Of a stretch of 64,000 nucleotides of DNA, positions 1-12,330 are shown piece after piece. Made by a program: the position numbers and the translations under genes. The notes under the pieces were generated by a model, which saw only the letters and a list, made by a program, of their open reading frames with translations, was not told the origin of the DNA and did no database searches. Origin of the DNA: Panulirus ornatus (taxonomy: Eukaryota > Arthropoda > Malacostraca > Decapoda > Palinuridae); assembly GCF_036320965.1 (NCBI RefSeq), contig NC_092271.1:23881036-23945035 (forward strand), in the 5' to 3' direction. The stretch's first letter is position 1. The number at the start of each line of letters is the position of its first letter.

Positions 1-164
1 AAAGCGTCTCTGAGATCAATGCAAAATTTTCACGTTTAACATTGTTATGACATCTTGTCTTAAAAATAAAGTAGAAAAAAAAATACAAATCTAATTCTTG
101 ACTTCCTCTACGTCTTGTGTTACGACTTGTCCAGGTCTACATCTTTGCGGTAATTGCAAGCTCT

Positions 165-790
165 TCTCCTGCCTCTGCAACGCCACCCGAGCCACCAACT
201 CCTCCACCTGAAAGCCTCAATTTGATGTTGTCCCGTCAACTCCACTTGTAACTTCATACCTCTGTGCCACGTCGGCAACCTCCTCCACTTGTAGCTCCTC
301 CATGTACTGAGTGGCTACCTCCACTATCAACTCCTCCTCTGTTCTGTTTTGTGCTTTGCCAACTCTGCTCTAATTCACTCTTCTGCGTTGCCATCTCCAC
401 TGTTCGCTCCTCCTCTGTGTCATCACGTGCCTTGACAACTCTACTCCTCACTTCTCCGTTTTGCTATGCCACCTCCAGTATCTACGCCTCCATGATGCGG
501 ACCTCATCCATCAAAAAAATCCTCCATCGTGCTGCGTTGCCACCTACATAATCAACGCCCCTGTGCTGCGATGCCACGTCCATCATTTTTGCCTCCCTTG
601 TCCTACGTTGCCACCTCCACTCCTGACTTCTTCCTTTGGCCACTCTGCCACCTCCACTTTACAGACTCCTGTCTTGCGCAAAGTTGCCGCCACCTCCACT
701 TTTGACTTTTCCCTTGATGCAGCGTGGACCAGCAACCTCGTCCATGAGTCGCTGCCTCATTATACAGCATCGCCACCTACACATCTGAGT
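165..790 (+). repeat. Degenerate minisatellite, period about 36
   Basis: Recurring TGCGTTGCCACCTCCACT-like core (for example near 385, 467, 535, 570, 607, 645 and 690) with pyrimidine-rich linkers. It creates several open frames on both strands, none with coding character. Confidence 0.6.
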
Positions 791-884
791 GCTCATTCCA
801 CCAACGTCCTCACCCGAACCATGCCAGAGGATTCCGGATCACGGGCGACGTGCGTATGTATACTCCCCCTTTATTAGAAATCTA

Positions 885-1135
885 TTATCGAGCACGACGG
901 TACGACTTTCGATCAGGTCGGTACGACTCTCGAGCAGGACGGTGCGACCCTCGAGCACCACGGGAAGACGCTTTAAGTAAGACTCCTCGAACCTTCGGCT
1001 CAAGAATTCGGCCCTTGGATATAATGGAATGACCTACGACCCAACCCTTCAAGGGTCAAAGTCGACGGTCGAAAAGCACAGTCCCCCAAGACTCATTCGG
1101 TCTTGCTCAGAGGTCGTACCATCGACAGAAGGAGT
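885..1135. repeat. Foldback-like repeat F1
   Basis: Left arm has three units of the GAGCACGACGGTACGAC type (885-965). The core contains AACCCTTCAAGGGTCAAAG (1043-1064) and the right arm has the reverse form CTCAGAGGTCGTACCATCG (1108-1126). Confidence 0.55.
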
Positions 1136-1672
1136 ATTTCTAGAGAGAAATATGTACGACAATATGGGTCACTATCACGGCGAAAACACATGCGAGGAGC
1201 AAAACAAATAATAACACGCAATGACTTTACCACTGACACACTTGGGGAAGCGCGACATTTGCACTTATTCCCATTTTCTTTCCAGAGTGGTTCAGCGCGC
1301 AACCTTCCCTCTTCCTCCTCAATGTCATTGCCACAATTCCCATTTTTTGAATCTATAAAACCATTATTATATCATCCACATCCATGGCATTGCCATAATT
1401 TCTAATTCTTAAATTATCTCTTATATCACCATTCATTTCCAACATTCTTGATTTTGACATTCTGAATTATCTTTATACTACCTTGAAATTTTCAATGTTC
1501 TGTTCCTCATCACCTTTCCTCAGAGCATGATATTTCAACATACATAAAGGAACACATGTATTACGTAATACATATTCCTTTTCCCTCTCGCGTATCACAC
1601 CCAGTGTGCAAGATGGTAAAAACCAGATATGTGACGAAATGATCACCATGTCGATCTCTACTGGGTTACTGG

Positions 1673-1784
<112 letters not shown>

Positions 1785-2254
1785 TCTGTTGCAGGAAAAA
1801 ACATTTAGCCCCGCTTCCCTGAACAGGAGACAAATTACAGGGGTGTGGCCATGGCTGGCACGGGGCATCACTAGGAGACTGCAGTCTGGCCACAAATGGC
1901 CAAACACTGTGGCCACTATAGGCAGTGGAGCAACTTACCATTAGTAGTCCCTCATACATATATATAAAAAAATACTTTTACCCATCTATCAATAGGTCCA
2001 TCGACCTATATCTATCCACCTATCTACATCTATCTATGTCTCTAATTATCTACGTTCATATACACCACACCCATTCCTAATGGACAGATCACGTATGTAA
2101 AGCTTCTCAAATCATTAAATCACCCCCTAATCACCACAATGTAAATAGAGGATCCTAGCTGGGACGAAATGCTATTTACAAAATACTTTAATCAATATAC
2201 AGAGGGAAATCTACTGGGCATCCGCGGAACGTCCGACATTTGGCATACAATCCG

Positions 2255-2435
2255 ACGTTATGACTCCTTGAGCACGAAGGTACGCGATCAACGAGCTACG
2301 ACAATACGTTCCTCGAGTACGAAGGTACGCGATCAACGAGCTACGATAATACGTTCCTCGAGCATTACGTTCCTCGAGCACGACGGTACGCGATCAACGA
2401 GGTACGATATTACGTTCCTCGAGCACGACCTTTGC
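2255..2435 (+). repeat. Single-arm array of the foldback family (about 45-base period)
   Basis: Repeated GAGCACGAAGGTACGCGATC and AACGAGCTACGA words, about four copies, with TTCCTCGAG linkers. Left-arm type only; no opposing arm found. Confidence 0.55.
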
Positions 2436-2774
2436 GTACGAAGGCGAAGACGAGGCCATCATACCCAAGGTGTCGTCGGACCGTCCCCGTGTCCCACCTT
2501 CAGTAAGGCCCTAACGCTCACACAGGACTGCCCGATAACTCACAATTCTCACCTTCGCAAAAGGAGAAGAAAAAAAGTTATAATTTCGCCTCCTGAATTT
2601 CATCGGACACTGCCAAATTTTGGAGCGGTGGTGATGGTGGTGGATAAGGGAGTATTGGAGTGTTGGAGCGATGGTGATGGTGGTGGCTAAGGGAGTATTG
2701 CTGTGTTGGAGCGGTGGCGCTTGGATAGGGAGGACTAGTTCCTGAGTCATTCCTCACGATGCTCCCGGAAGACC

Positions 2775-2958
2775 ATCCAAAGTTTCTAGCCACAAATCCC
2801 TACGATGCAAGGTTTCTAACCACAAACTCCCCATCATTCATGGTTTCTAACTATAACTCCCCACCGTCCAAGGTCTCTAAAGGCAAACTCCCACCATCCG
2901 AGTTTTCTAACCATCCAAGGTTTCTACCAACAAACTCCTCACCAACCAAGGTTTCTCA
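2775..2958 (+). repeat. 31-base minisatellite, block 1
   Basis: Six or so copies of AAGGTTTCTAACCACAAACT plus CCCCACCATCC, diverged. Same family as the block at 3428-3600; a (CA)n and a (GA)n tract lie between. Confidence 0.7.
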
Positions 2959-3005
2959 GACACACACACACACACACCCCTCACTACCTCACCAACCAAT
3001 GCACC

Positions 3006-3008
<3 letters not shown>

Positions 3009-3072
<64 letters not shown>
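3009..3072. repeat. (GA)n microsatellite
   Basis: About 31 uninterrupted units; a short (CA)n lies at 2959-2977. Confidence 0.98.
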
Positions 3073-3073
<1 letters not shown>

Positions 3074-3427
3074 CTTCCAAAAGTACATACCAGACACGTA
3101 ACTACTAAGACCGCTACCCACAAACAAAAGGCGAAAGAAAACGAAAGAATGACATCTGACGGAGACATCCAGGTTCTCTTTTTTGTCACTAATGTTAAAC
3201 GAGGAAAAAAAAAATGTTGAACGGTGAACAGGACGCTGATAGTGTAATATATCATTTCTTAATACTTTTTCTTCAACCCATTGACGTCATCTATTGAACT
3301 TCGACTTGAGAGCAATTTAGGGAAAATTCTTACCACTATTCTTATAACTGATTATGTACGACCAATACACACAAAGGATTCGATTCTCTTTTTACACAAA
3401 TCGTTGTCCTCACACAATATGGCTGGT

Positions 3428-3600
3428 TTCTCAATAACTGGTCTCCAGTCATAAACTTCCCACTATCCCAGGTCTCCAGTCATAAACTTCCCACTATCCC
3501 AGGTCTCCAACTATAAACTTCCCACTATCCCAGGTCTCTAACCATAAACTCCCCACTATCCCAGGACTCCAATCATAGGCTTCCCACTATCCCAGGACTT
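3428..3600 (+). repeat. 31-base minisatellite, block 2
   Basis: Five to six tidy copies of AGGTCTCCAGTCATAAACTT plus CCCACTATCCC. Better preserved than block 1. Confidence 0.8.
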
Positions 3601-3900
3601 TTGCATATACGTGTACACAGCGCGGGACCCTCAGTTCTGCTCAGCACGGTGTGGGAGGGGGTGAGTCCCGCCCTCGACGCTGGCTGGCTGCCTCAGGAGT
3701 GTCCGCGGAGGCCATCTGCGCCGCAGGTGGCGATGCCGACAGCATCTGGCCTGGCCAGCTCCGCCGACCCATCTGTCTCCCCACACAACAAACATGGCCC
3801 TATAAATAGAGGCAGCAGAAGGAGGGGGGGTCGTCGCCAGCAGTCACACACAGACGTGGGCCACGTCAAGTAGGGCTCCACATGGGCACCACCACGTCAA
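3601..3900 (+). promoter_or_regulatory. GC-rich block with consensus TATA box
   Basis: A GC-rich interval unlike its surroundings carries TATAAATAG at 3801-3809 with GC-rich sequence downstream. It could be a core promoter, but no coding exon or splice donor follows within reach and the initiator is not convincing. Confidence 0.25.
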
Positions 3901-4126
3901 CGGGTGTGTGGCTACAGTGACGCAGGCAACTGCAAACAAAATGTTTTTGTTTACCCTGCTGAGCTCCCCCTCCCTCCCACTGCACGGTGCTTGTAAACAT
4001 TATTTTGATTTGTTTGCTCTCGGGACGCCTTGCGCACACGCGCAACAGTGACACGCTGTCTGTTTGGTTTTTCGCCTGAGCACATACGGTTGTAAATCAT
4101 TAACAACTCAATATAAACTAGGCAGT

Positions 4127-4129
<3 letters not shown>

Positions 4130-4181
<52 letters not shown>
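4130..4181. repeat. (GT)n microsatellite
   Basis: About 25 uninterrupted units. Confidence 0.98.
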
Positions 4182-4182
<1 letters not shown>

Positions 4183-4204
4183 AGTTAGTATGAGCCCTCA
4201 CATC

Positions 4205-4345
4205 CAGTGGAGAGACCACCCGTAACCACCTACACCTACTGGTTGAGGTCACCTACCCACCTACACCCACTGGTGAGGAGGCAGTCTACCCACCTACACC
4301 CACGGGTCGAGACCTCCCACCCACCTGCACCATGTGGCCGAGGCC
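4205..4345 (+). repeat. Degenerate tandem repeat of CCACCTACACC words
   Basis: Four imperfect copies with CACCTACACCCACTGG followed by a GAGG-containing linker, leading into the poly(C) and (CA)n tracts. Confidence 0.5.
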
Positions 4346-4348
4346 AAC

Positions 4349-4379
<31 letters not shown>

Positions 4380-4411
4380 ACACACACTCCTCCCCACACA
4401 CACACACACCC
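4349..4411. repeat. Poly(C) plus interrupted (CA)n
   Basis: A run of about 17 C followed by two (CA)n blocks split by TCCTCCC. Confidence 0.95.
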
Positions 4412-5422
4412 TCGAGGGGACCCACCCACACGTGTAGTACCTGTAAACACCACGTCCTTAACTGCGTACTGACAGATATACATGCCGATAAATAACGCAT
4501 TAGTACGCTGTCAGACAGCCAACCTTGCAATGTCGCCTTGGCACAGGCTCCTGCATATAACATATGCATCTCGTTTGTATGTACCTAAATAATAATTCTT
4601 ACCAGACAGAATTACCTGCGCTATTCTCCTCTCCCCTCGTCGTGTTCCGTAATCAACTGAGCGTTAATGTGGTGGGTCATGTCACGCGCCTCCCTAAAGG
4701 AACTAGGTTCACTCAGCGCTCTACTATTGCTGTCTCTGATGAGAATACAGCTGCTGCTGCTGCTGTTGTGAGTGATGTTATCATGGCCTTACGTACCGAT
4801 TCCGTGGTTGATGTAAACATCAGTCTGTTGCAACCATTACGTTCACTGCTCCTGCTGGTGTAATCAGACATGGATGTTGCTGCTACACTGCAAATGTTAC
4901 TCTAGAAAGGAACGCAGATGTTCCATCTGTTACTACGACTTCTACTACGACTGCAACCACCACAACTACTAATACTACAGCTGCAGCCGCTCCAGCGACA
5001 CCCGACTTATCTGCAGTACAAATACGTCTCTCACTATGACTTCCGCTTTGATGGCATGACTCCGATCCATACTAATATAGTCTTATCACTATTATTACTT
5101 CCACTCTCGCAGGCACACCAACTCAACGCACTTCAAGAAAACAATCAAGACGTCTACTGGTTCTTGGGCGACGCTGTCCTAACCTAAAAGAACGTCCGTT
5201 GAAATGGCAGACAACAGCCTCACATTCTAGTGGCCATGGATCATTCCCCCTTGAACCGATAAATAATAAACAGGTGGGAGACTTCCTTGCTACATGATTC
5301 ATGTACCCGCCAGCCAATCACAAGTCCGTTCCACTACAGAGAAAGTGAGATATCAATGTCGTCAAACAATCATAATCACAGGTTAAGTTAGAAGATACGT
5401 GTGTCTCTGTGGCACAATGCTA

Positions 5423-5424
<2 letters not shown>

Positions 5425-5466
<42 letters not shown>
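5425..5466. repeat. (GT)n microsatellite
   Basis: About 20 units. Confidence 0.97.
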
Positions 5467-5467
<1 letters not shown>

Positions 5468-5547
5468 CGGAGGAACACACAGGCGCACGTGCAGGTGTGC
5501 ACAATACCTTCATACATTTGTCTGACGTGCGTGCGTCATGCCTTCGT

Positions 5548-5760
5548 GAAGGAGGTCAAGTTCAGCGGATGCAGTGAGGTCAGACTGGCAGCTTTAAAAG
5601 GTCAGAAAGTCGAATCCTCGCCGTTGGACAACCCCTGCCGGCCAGGCGGCTGTGTCTGGCTCTCCTCACCCTTATAAATGGCCGACTGACCTTTCCGCCC
5701 AGGAGCATGGGATCAGCCAAGGCTCCAGGAAGCTATCTGGACGAACAAACTCTACCTAAA
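5548..5760 (+). promoter_or_regulatory. AGGTCA cluster followed by a TATA box
   Basis: AGGTCA half-sites at 5553-5558, 5577-5582 and 5599-5604, then TATAAA at 5673-5678 and an ATG at 5707 that opens a frame of about 30 codons. AGGTCA is the nuclear-receptor half-site. The block recurs in part at 7031-7060, so it may be a repeat. Confidence 0.25.
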
Positions 5761-6805
5761 TGGAGCGTTAACAAGAAGAAAACGAGGAAGAACAAATAAA
5801 CAAATACATAATGGAGGTGGGAATCTCTGGTTTAAATGTGATGAGGGAAGTCATGGCGGGAGAGGTAAGCCGACATTTTTCATGGTTGGTGCGTCCATGC
5901 GTACCTCATCTGTGTAAGTCTTAATTATAAATCTCGCGGACGCACGTGTACACTGCAGTTTATATTTGGAAGACAGAGTGGTGTCACAAGCATGGTAACT
6001 ACTATTCATACGAAGGAATTTACTCGTGATCAATGAATGATTGATTTTGGCAGACGCGGATGTTTACACGCAAGGCGACCCGGCGTGTCCTCAGGGACAC
6101 ACGTTCAATTTTGGGGGAAGAAAACTTCATCTTCCTGACATTTAATGTTACGCTCAAGACTTTCTGGCAGGAAGAAAGAAACAATCTTGATCCTGGCTCG
6201 CAAAGACTTTTATCACAGACTTTCGCCGAATTCTCCTGCTACCGTACGAGATATGTTTCACCATTTTTCCCCCCAGAGGGAGGTGGCCACATCCTAGCCA
6301 AAAACGCTGCACAGGACACCCACAGAAAAACAACAATGTAGCTGGCAAGAACTGTAGGCTGAATTTAATTTTACCCAACAGTAAATGTGAGCCATATGAG
6401 CACTAGAGCGACACACTGTGTTCATGTTTGCCGGCATTTGTGTTTACGATGGATGGGTGTGTGTGTGGATGTGTGATTCCTATCTGTGTTACAGGGAGAG
6501 AGTTTTACGCTCGAGTTAACCCGTCTCTCAATCTTGTTTGTGTGCATCAAGTCTCTATTCTTATGTGACTACAAACGCCTACATACGGGAGAGGGCAAAC
6601 CTAGGAACCTCCCTGCGCCCTAAACTTTATGGGACCCCCAATATTGTTGCATTCTATGCAATTTCAATGATTCACATCATCAATACTGCCTTAAGATACT
6701 TTCATTAGTCTCCTGTGTAGAGAAAACTGAAACTGAAATCGAAAATGGCTCTAAGGTCCCAACTTAACTCTCTTGCCCTGGGCCCCAACATCCTTATGGA
6801 CACCT

Positions 6806-6808
<3 letters not shown>

Positions 6809-6857
<49 letters not shown>
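6809..6857. repeat. (CA)n microsatellite
   Basis: About 24 units. Confidence 0.97.
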
Positions 6858-6859
<2 letters not shown>

Positions 6860-7149
6860 CAGCCTCAGCTAGGCGCCCATTTACATCTATCGACCTGCCC
6901 CGTGGGGACGATTAACAGATGGACTGGCTGTGGGCCCACGATGCAAAACGAGCCGATGTTAGCGACGCTAACAACGGAAGCTCGTGATCATGCAGATACG
7001 GACCGTATCTGTGTCAAACCTCAACAAAGGAGGTCAAGTTCAGCAACGGGAGTGAGGTCAAGACGGCCAACTGAAAGTTCAGAGTCAGGCACGGAGCGAT
7101 GGTAACAGACCCAGTCACCCAGGCGACACCTGACCCATAGTGATTCATC

Positions 7150-7345
7150 CCGATGACCGAGCCGCTAGCATGGGGAAAGTCAGCTACACTACGAAGAGGT
7201 TAGGCTGGGTAAAGTCAGCCAATAGGCTGTGGAAAGTGAGGTGTAGGCTATAAATCATAGGGCTAGGCTATGATAAGTAGGCAGTTCAGCCTATGAACAG
7301 TGACAAGGCTATGAAAAATGAGCCACGAGGCTATACGTAAGTGAG
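7150..7345 (+). repeat. Degenerate tandem repeat, period about 22-25
   Basis: Recurring AGGCTATGAAAAGTGAGC-like units, strongly diverged. Confidence 0.5.
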
Positions 7346-8071
7346 CTGCTAAACAGACTGAGGTAAGTAGAGAAAAGAAGTTACAAACAATCTAAGAAGA
7401 GTGAGAAAAGAAAAATGGGAAGGTAGGCTACAAAAATATTGAAAGGCTTAGGGACTGTGTCCTAGCAACAGGAGCCTTACTTACTGTAAAACAAGAACCA
7501 AATAACGACTAAAAAGATCCGAATGCTGGCATTTCATAGAAAACTTTGGCCCGACTCCTGCAGTTACATAAACCTTTTGTTTCACGTAAGTTTGCAGACC
7601 GTTCTCGTATGACAAGAACATGCAGTAAAGGTCGACTCGAGTTTCGTCCGGCTAAACATAGCTCGGCATTGGGAAAATACAAAATAGGCCAACAATTTCT
7701 CAACTAAAAGGAAGGATAAGTTATGCTTGTAATCAGGCGACTGCAACAAGGGGCATAAATGTGTGCATCACTCTACCTAGAAACACCACTTTACAGGAAA
7801 TATTTCATTTGTAAGATAATGATGGAGAGACGCTAATAGGACATTTGACTGGAAAGATGAGTTTATGACTTAAGTTGGAGAACTGCATCAAACTTGGAAG
7901 ACCAAATATTCCCTGGACTGATAACATGATATTTCATACGTCGTAAAGTAAAAATCCACCAAGTATTTTAGGTTACAGTTAACCGTGCATTTCGTAACTA
8001 CAGAATCTTTTTTTTTTTAGGAACTACACAGGGGCAGGAGGGGGAGGGGGAAATCATGTCAATCTGAGATA

Positions 8072-8179
<108 letters not shown>

Positions 8180-8542
8180 ATGAATACATATTTCTTTACA
8201 TTTTTTCCCCCCCATCGTGTCAGTATGGTCCTGGGTCAGCCGCAGCCAGGCTGTGACAAAGCCGGGCCTGTGGACTCGACGCATCATCACCCCTACACCG
8301 CCAACCTAACCTTAATCCTGATTCAGAGTACAATTTGCCTAGACTTGCTTGCGTAATATGGTGCTGGTACGAGGATGACGCCATCACGTGAGATCGTGTA
8401 CGGGCGTTTTCTTTAACCATTCTCAGCCATCACGCTCGTGTTACACGCGTTTACTTTAACTATTTTCAGAGGCTGAAGGAAGAGTTATATCATCTGAAAT
8501 AATTACTGGGTACACCTCAGATGCACAGCAGCTTCCTCTAAG

Positions 8543-8632
8543 TATAGTTGAACCCTCTTGGGTCCCAGCGAGAGGACGGTAAGTGTATCTGAACCCACCT
8601 TGAGCCTTAACGAGAGCAGGGTAAGTATATTT
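8543..8632 (+). repeat. Two-copy direct repeat of about 43 bases
   Basis: Each copy starts TGAACCC and ends GGACGGTAAGTGTA or CAGGGTAAGTATA. The GGTAAGT words look like splice donors but are part of the repeat. Confidence 0.5.
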
Positions 8633-8980
8633 CTACCTTACGTAAGTTACAGTTCGAAAAGAGACGGAAATAATTCGAGCGCTGTTAAGTACTCATCTGG
8701 CAAGGGTGAATCAGCTAATGGTTTCCTGTGGCTTGGAGACACACAGCTCGAATATCTTAAGAAAAATATGAAAAAAAAAATGAACAGAAGTCAACATTCA
8801 AAACGAGATTAATCACTTCACTGGACACAGGAAGTATGCTGAAGGTCAGGCACTTATTCTGAGGAAGAAAATGTACCAGTTAACTTTGAGACGTGGACGA
8901 TGGCATTTGCGGAGGCTGTAATATTTACATTTGGAGGACACCCACACGATCTGGAGGACAAGACCAAACCTCATGACGGG

Positions 8981-9006
8981 ACACACACACACACACACAC
9001 ACACAC
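8981..9006. repeat. (CA)n microsatellite
   Basis: 13 units. Confidence 0.95.
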
Positions 9007-9256
9007 TTCGTTAACGCTGTTATTACGGTACACACTGTACCGTCCCAGCGTAAAAGGACGGGGGTTGCGAGTGCTGACTCCACCTTCACCCGCCGCCCAG
9101 CCATGCTACCCACGGAGCGACAACGTTGGTTTCCCCTGGCGGGCGACGATGATTTAACCTCCAATGAATGCAATGATAAACCCGCACTGTCAAGCGACGG
9201 TCACCACCAGGAAGGAACTGCCACAGGAATGAGGGGAAAAAAATCTAGCTGGCAAG

Positions 9257-9258
<2 letters not shown>

Positions 9259-9343
<85 letters not shown>
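9259..9343. repeat. Compound microsatellite (TA)n-(TG)n
   Basis: About 25 TA units followed directly by about 17 TG units. Confidence 0.98.
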
Positions 9344-9347
<4 letters not shown>

Positions 9348-9758
9348 AGGTACTTCCAGGCACCCACTGACCTGAATCCCAGTCAGTCTTCCAACACCAA
9401 GGCCAACCGCCTCTACCTCCATAGCTTAACGTCGACTCTCGTCTCGGGAACAACGGTAGCCTCGTTAAAATCGCCCTGGAGCTGTTACGACATCACTCGC
9501 TTTTCCCCGATGTTTCTCTTAACCCTCTTTTACTCTTTCTTCTTGTTTACAGCGAGTCCTTCTTCCTAGAGGAAGTCGCCTCATCCCAGGGATACACCAG
9601 AGGTTTAGTGAGCTGGGGTATGGGTTGAGGGGTGGGGGGGATACACATCTACCAGCTCACCTTTCTCCGGGCGACCCTGACACTGACCCAACTCCCGCCT
9701 TCCTTCCCTTTCACCGACCGACACGTAACTTCCCTTTTACTTGCTCCTCCCCTTCTCT

Positions 9759-9760
<2 letters not shown>

Positions 9761-9804
<44 letters not shown>
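9761..9804. repeat. (CA)n microsatellite
   Basis: 22 units. Confidence 0.97.
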
Positions 9805-9806
<2 letters not shown>

Positions 9807-9911
9807 ACCCTTCGGCCCACTACGATTTACTTCACTATTACACCCATTACCTTGCCTTTACCTTACCCATGAAAGGGTGAAAAACATCCTGGGAGGCTAG
9901 GAGGCTCAGCC

Positions 9912-9998
9912 AGCGTTCAAAATCATCCTGGATGCTTCTGTAAACACCCTCGTTACGTTCAAAACATCCTGGGTGCGTTCAAAACATCGTGGGTGTTC
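9912..9998 (+). repeat. Short tandem repeat of about 20 bases
   Basis: Three to four copies of GCGTTCAAAACATCCTGGGT, directly before a (GA)n tract. Confidence 0.6.
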
Positions 9999-9999
9999 A

Positions 10000-10002
<3 letters not shown>

Positions 10003-10071
<69 letters not shown>
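10003..10071. repeat. (GA)n microsatellite
   Basis: About 34 units. Confidence 0.98.
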
Positions 10072-10073
<2 letters not shown>

Positions 10074-10471
10074 TGGGGGAGGTAATAATAGAATTTACAA
10101 AAGGCATTATAAGGTATGGCGTGCGCTTACACGTCTGTGTAGGCTACGAACTGGCAATCGTGCGTGTGCAATCGCCACATCTGATCACTGTTTACATAAA
10201 TTATGTCAACTCACGTAATAAAGGCACAAGCCCATTACGTTGGTAATATATTAGGTAAGACTAACTTACTGATTCTCTCAACCATTAAACAATTTTCTGG
10301 GCCGATCCCAACCCAGTTATGTAGTTAGAAAAAGGGAAGGTCCTTATTAAATCCGCACTGGCTCGAACATCACGTACTTCACTGTACGTTTTCTGTTGCA
10401 GGGGGGTCACCCACCTGCCCCGGTCTTTTAGTCTCCCCGCCATACGCATATTATTTATGTCTGACCTCTCG

Positions 10472-10577
10472 ACCTCAACATCCTACAAGCCCAGCACCAT
10501 CTGTGATATCAACGTTCCACAAATTCATAACCATCTGTGACCTCAACATTGCACAACCTTACCACCATCTGTGACCT
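10472..10577 (+). repeat. 34-base minisatellite, three copies
   Basis: Each unit has ACCTCAACATTGCACAA and ends CACCATCTGTG; the middle copy is diverged. Confidence 0.65.
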
Positions 10578-11489
10578 CGCCGTACCCCCAGAAAACCAAC
10601 CACCTGCCACTTCACCAAACACACCACAATCGCCAAGGTCCTCCCTCAACATTCGTGTGTCTTGAATCTTGGTCCTCGAGGGCAAACTCCAAGTGGTGCC
10701 GCCCCGCAAGGCAACGTGAAACTCTACACCCTTGAGTGCCCGATGATCAGGGGCTCCGGACCTGAGGTGAGATTTTTTGTTGTTGTTGTTGTTGTTCTTC
10801 CTTTGATCAACACAAATGTTAATGGATGCTCTTGATGATGTCCTCACGCTGCGTCCAAAACCTGCTGGGCCTTTACGTATTGTATTGCTTCATCACATAT
10901 CTCTATCCTAAAATGTCATACATTTTCTCTACTATCTTCCTACATTTTTATATGATTTGCTGCCTAAGTATACTTATTATTTGAACAAGACAATACCAGT
11001 AACCCTGCATTCCCGTTTTCTGACAGGACTGGATGGGGGCTCCCCCCCAAACACCCTCCTCGGTCCCTGGATCCACCAACCCCCGTCACCCTCCTATGAA
11101 CCCATCACACGCCCCACGCTTGCCTCCACTTAACCCCCCCCCCCCCCCGGTAAATGACCTTGAATCTTATTATCAGCGAGAGACACTCTGCCAACTAACA
11201 CCTCGGCAAGAACCTCGATAATCAGAACAACAGATCGCCATCATAAGATAGAAAAACGGGAGACGTGCAACCTGGTGACATGGGGGCCCGTGTTAGGGTA
11301 TGGCTGGAGGAGAATACACACCTTGAGACGAGCGGCATCAACAACGCGAGGTGCAGCATCAGGGAAGGTTGGACCTCAAGGCCAGGCCCTCGAATCACTG
11401 TGTAGTTTACATTCCTAGGCCTGTGTGGGCATTGGTATTCACCCACAGACGACCGACCTCTTCCCTCCCTCCCTCAGGTACGTCAGGAA

Positions 11490-11755
11490 GGTGTGTGTTC
11501 GATCCATCAGTCTCTGCTGGTACCTACTTGATGTAGGTGTTCGATCAATGGGTCTCTGGTCTCTAATTAATGTATGTGTTTCCGATCCACCAGTCTCTGG
11601 TCTCTACTTAACGCAGGTGTTTTCGATCCATCAGTCTCTGGTCTCTATCTAACGCAGGTGTTTTCGATCCATCAGTCTCTGGTCTCTTTCTAACGCAGGT
11701 GTTCTCGAACCACCAGTCTCTGGTCCCAACGCAGGTGTTCGAGCCATGTCTCTAC
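11490..11755 (+). repeat. 41-base minisatellite, about six copies
   Basis: Units contain AGGTGTTTTCGATCCATCAG and TCTCTGGTCTCTATCTAACG. Two inner copies are nearly identical; outer ones are diverged or shortened. Confidence 0.8.
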
Positions 11756-11889
11756 ATAACAAGTCTCGTCTTAATCAAGTCCATCAACGAACCGCCTGAC
11801 TTGCCAAAGATCCAAGTTATAAAAGCTGCAATTAGGGAACTTATCCTGGTGGGACGCTCAAGTTAGGTGTGAGCTATAAGTGGGACTTT

Positions 11890-12180
11890 ATATGCAATGA
11901 TGAGGGGGAATACATATGGCGTCCTGCCCGTATTATGAGATGGTGAGGTAGGTGTCCACCCCTACTGTATTACGAGGTGCCTATTCCTCATTATGGGACG
12001 ATATCCAACTTCATACAATGGAGTGACCTGCCTCATCATCAGATAATGATGAAGTTTACGCCTCCAATATGAGATGATGACGTTCAGATCAGCAACCCTC
12101 ATTAGAGAAACTCCAAAAGATTATGAGGCCGTGAAGCGTCCAACCTCACAATAGGAAGGTCTGGTGTCCGACCCCATATG
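11890..12180 (+). repeat. Degenerate tandem repeat with ATTATGAGATGATGA words
   Basis: Seven or more weak copies, period about 33, with linkers such as GTGTCCAACC. Confidence 0.4.
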
Positions 12181-12214
12181 GAAGGTTCTGGAGAACGTTC
12201 TGAGCAAGGGGTGG

Positions 12215-12330
12215 TTTACAGAAGTGGGAGTGGAGGGAGCCATGGGCTGTGTGGTAAGGAGGGGGTGACATAGGAGGGGAGTGGACTGAAGTGGGAGTGG
12301 AGGGAGCCACGGGTCGTGTGGTAAGGTGAA
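12215..12330 (+). repeat. Two-copy direct repeat, period about 69
   Basis: GAAGTGGGAGTGGAGGGAGC followed by CACGGGTCGTGTGGTAAGG (or CATGGGCTGTGTGGTAAGG) occurs twice. Confidence 0.65.

Noticed and set aside
4815..5040. Thr/Ala-rich open frame resembling a mucin or peritrophin linker
   Set aside because: It has no ATG, is explained by degenerate ACT/GCT triplet repeats like those at 42240-42500 and 63690, and has no flanking splice signals.
8543..8632. Two GGTAAGT splice-donor-like sites
   Set aside because: They recur because the 43-base segment is duplicated; no coding frame ends at them.
10509..10847. 112-codon minus-strand frame
   Set aside because: Overlaps the 34-base minisatellite and a (TTG)n tract that gives a poly-Asn run; looks non-coding.
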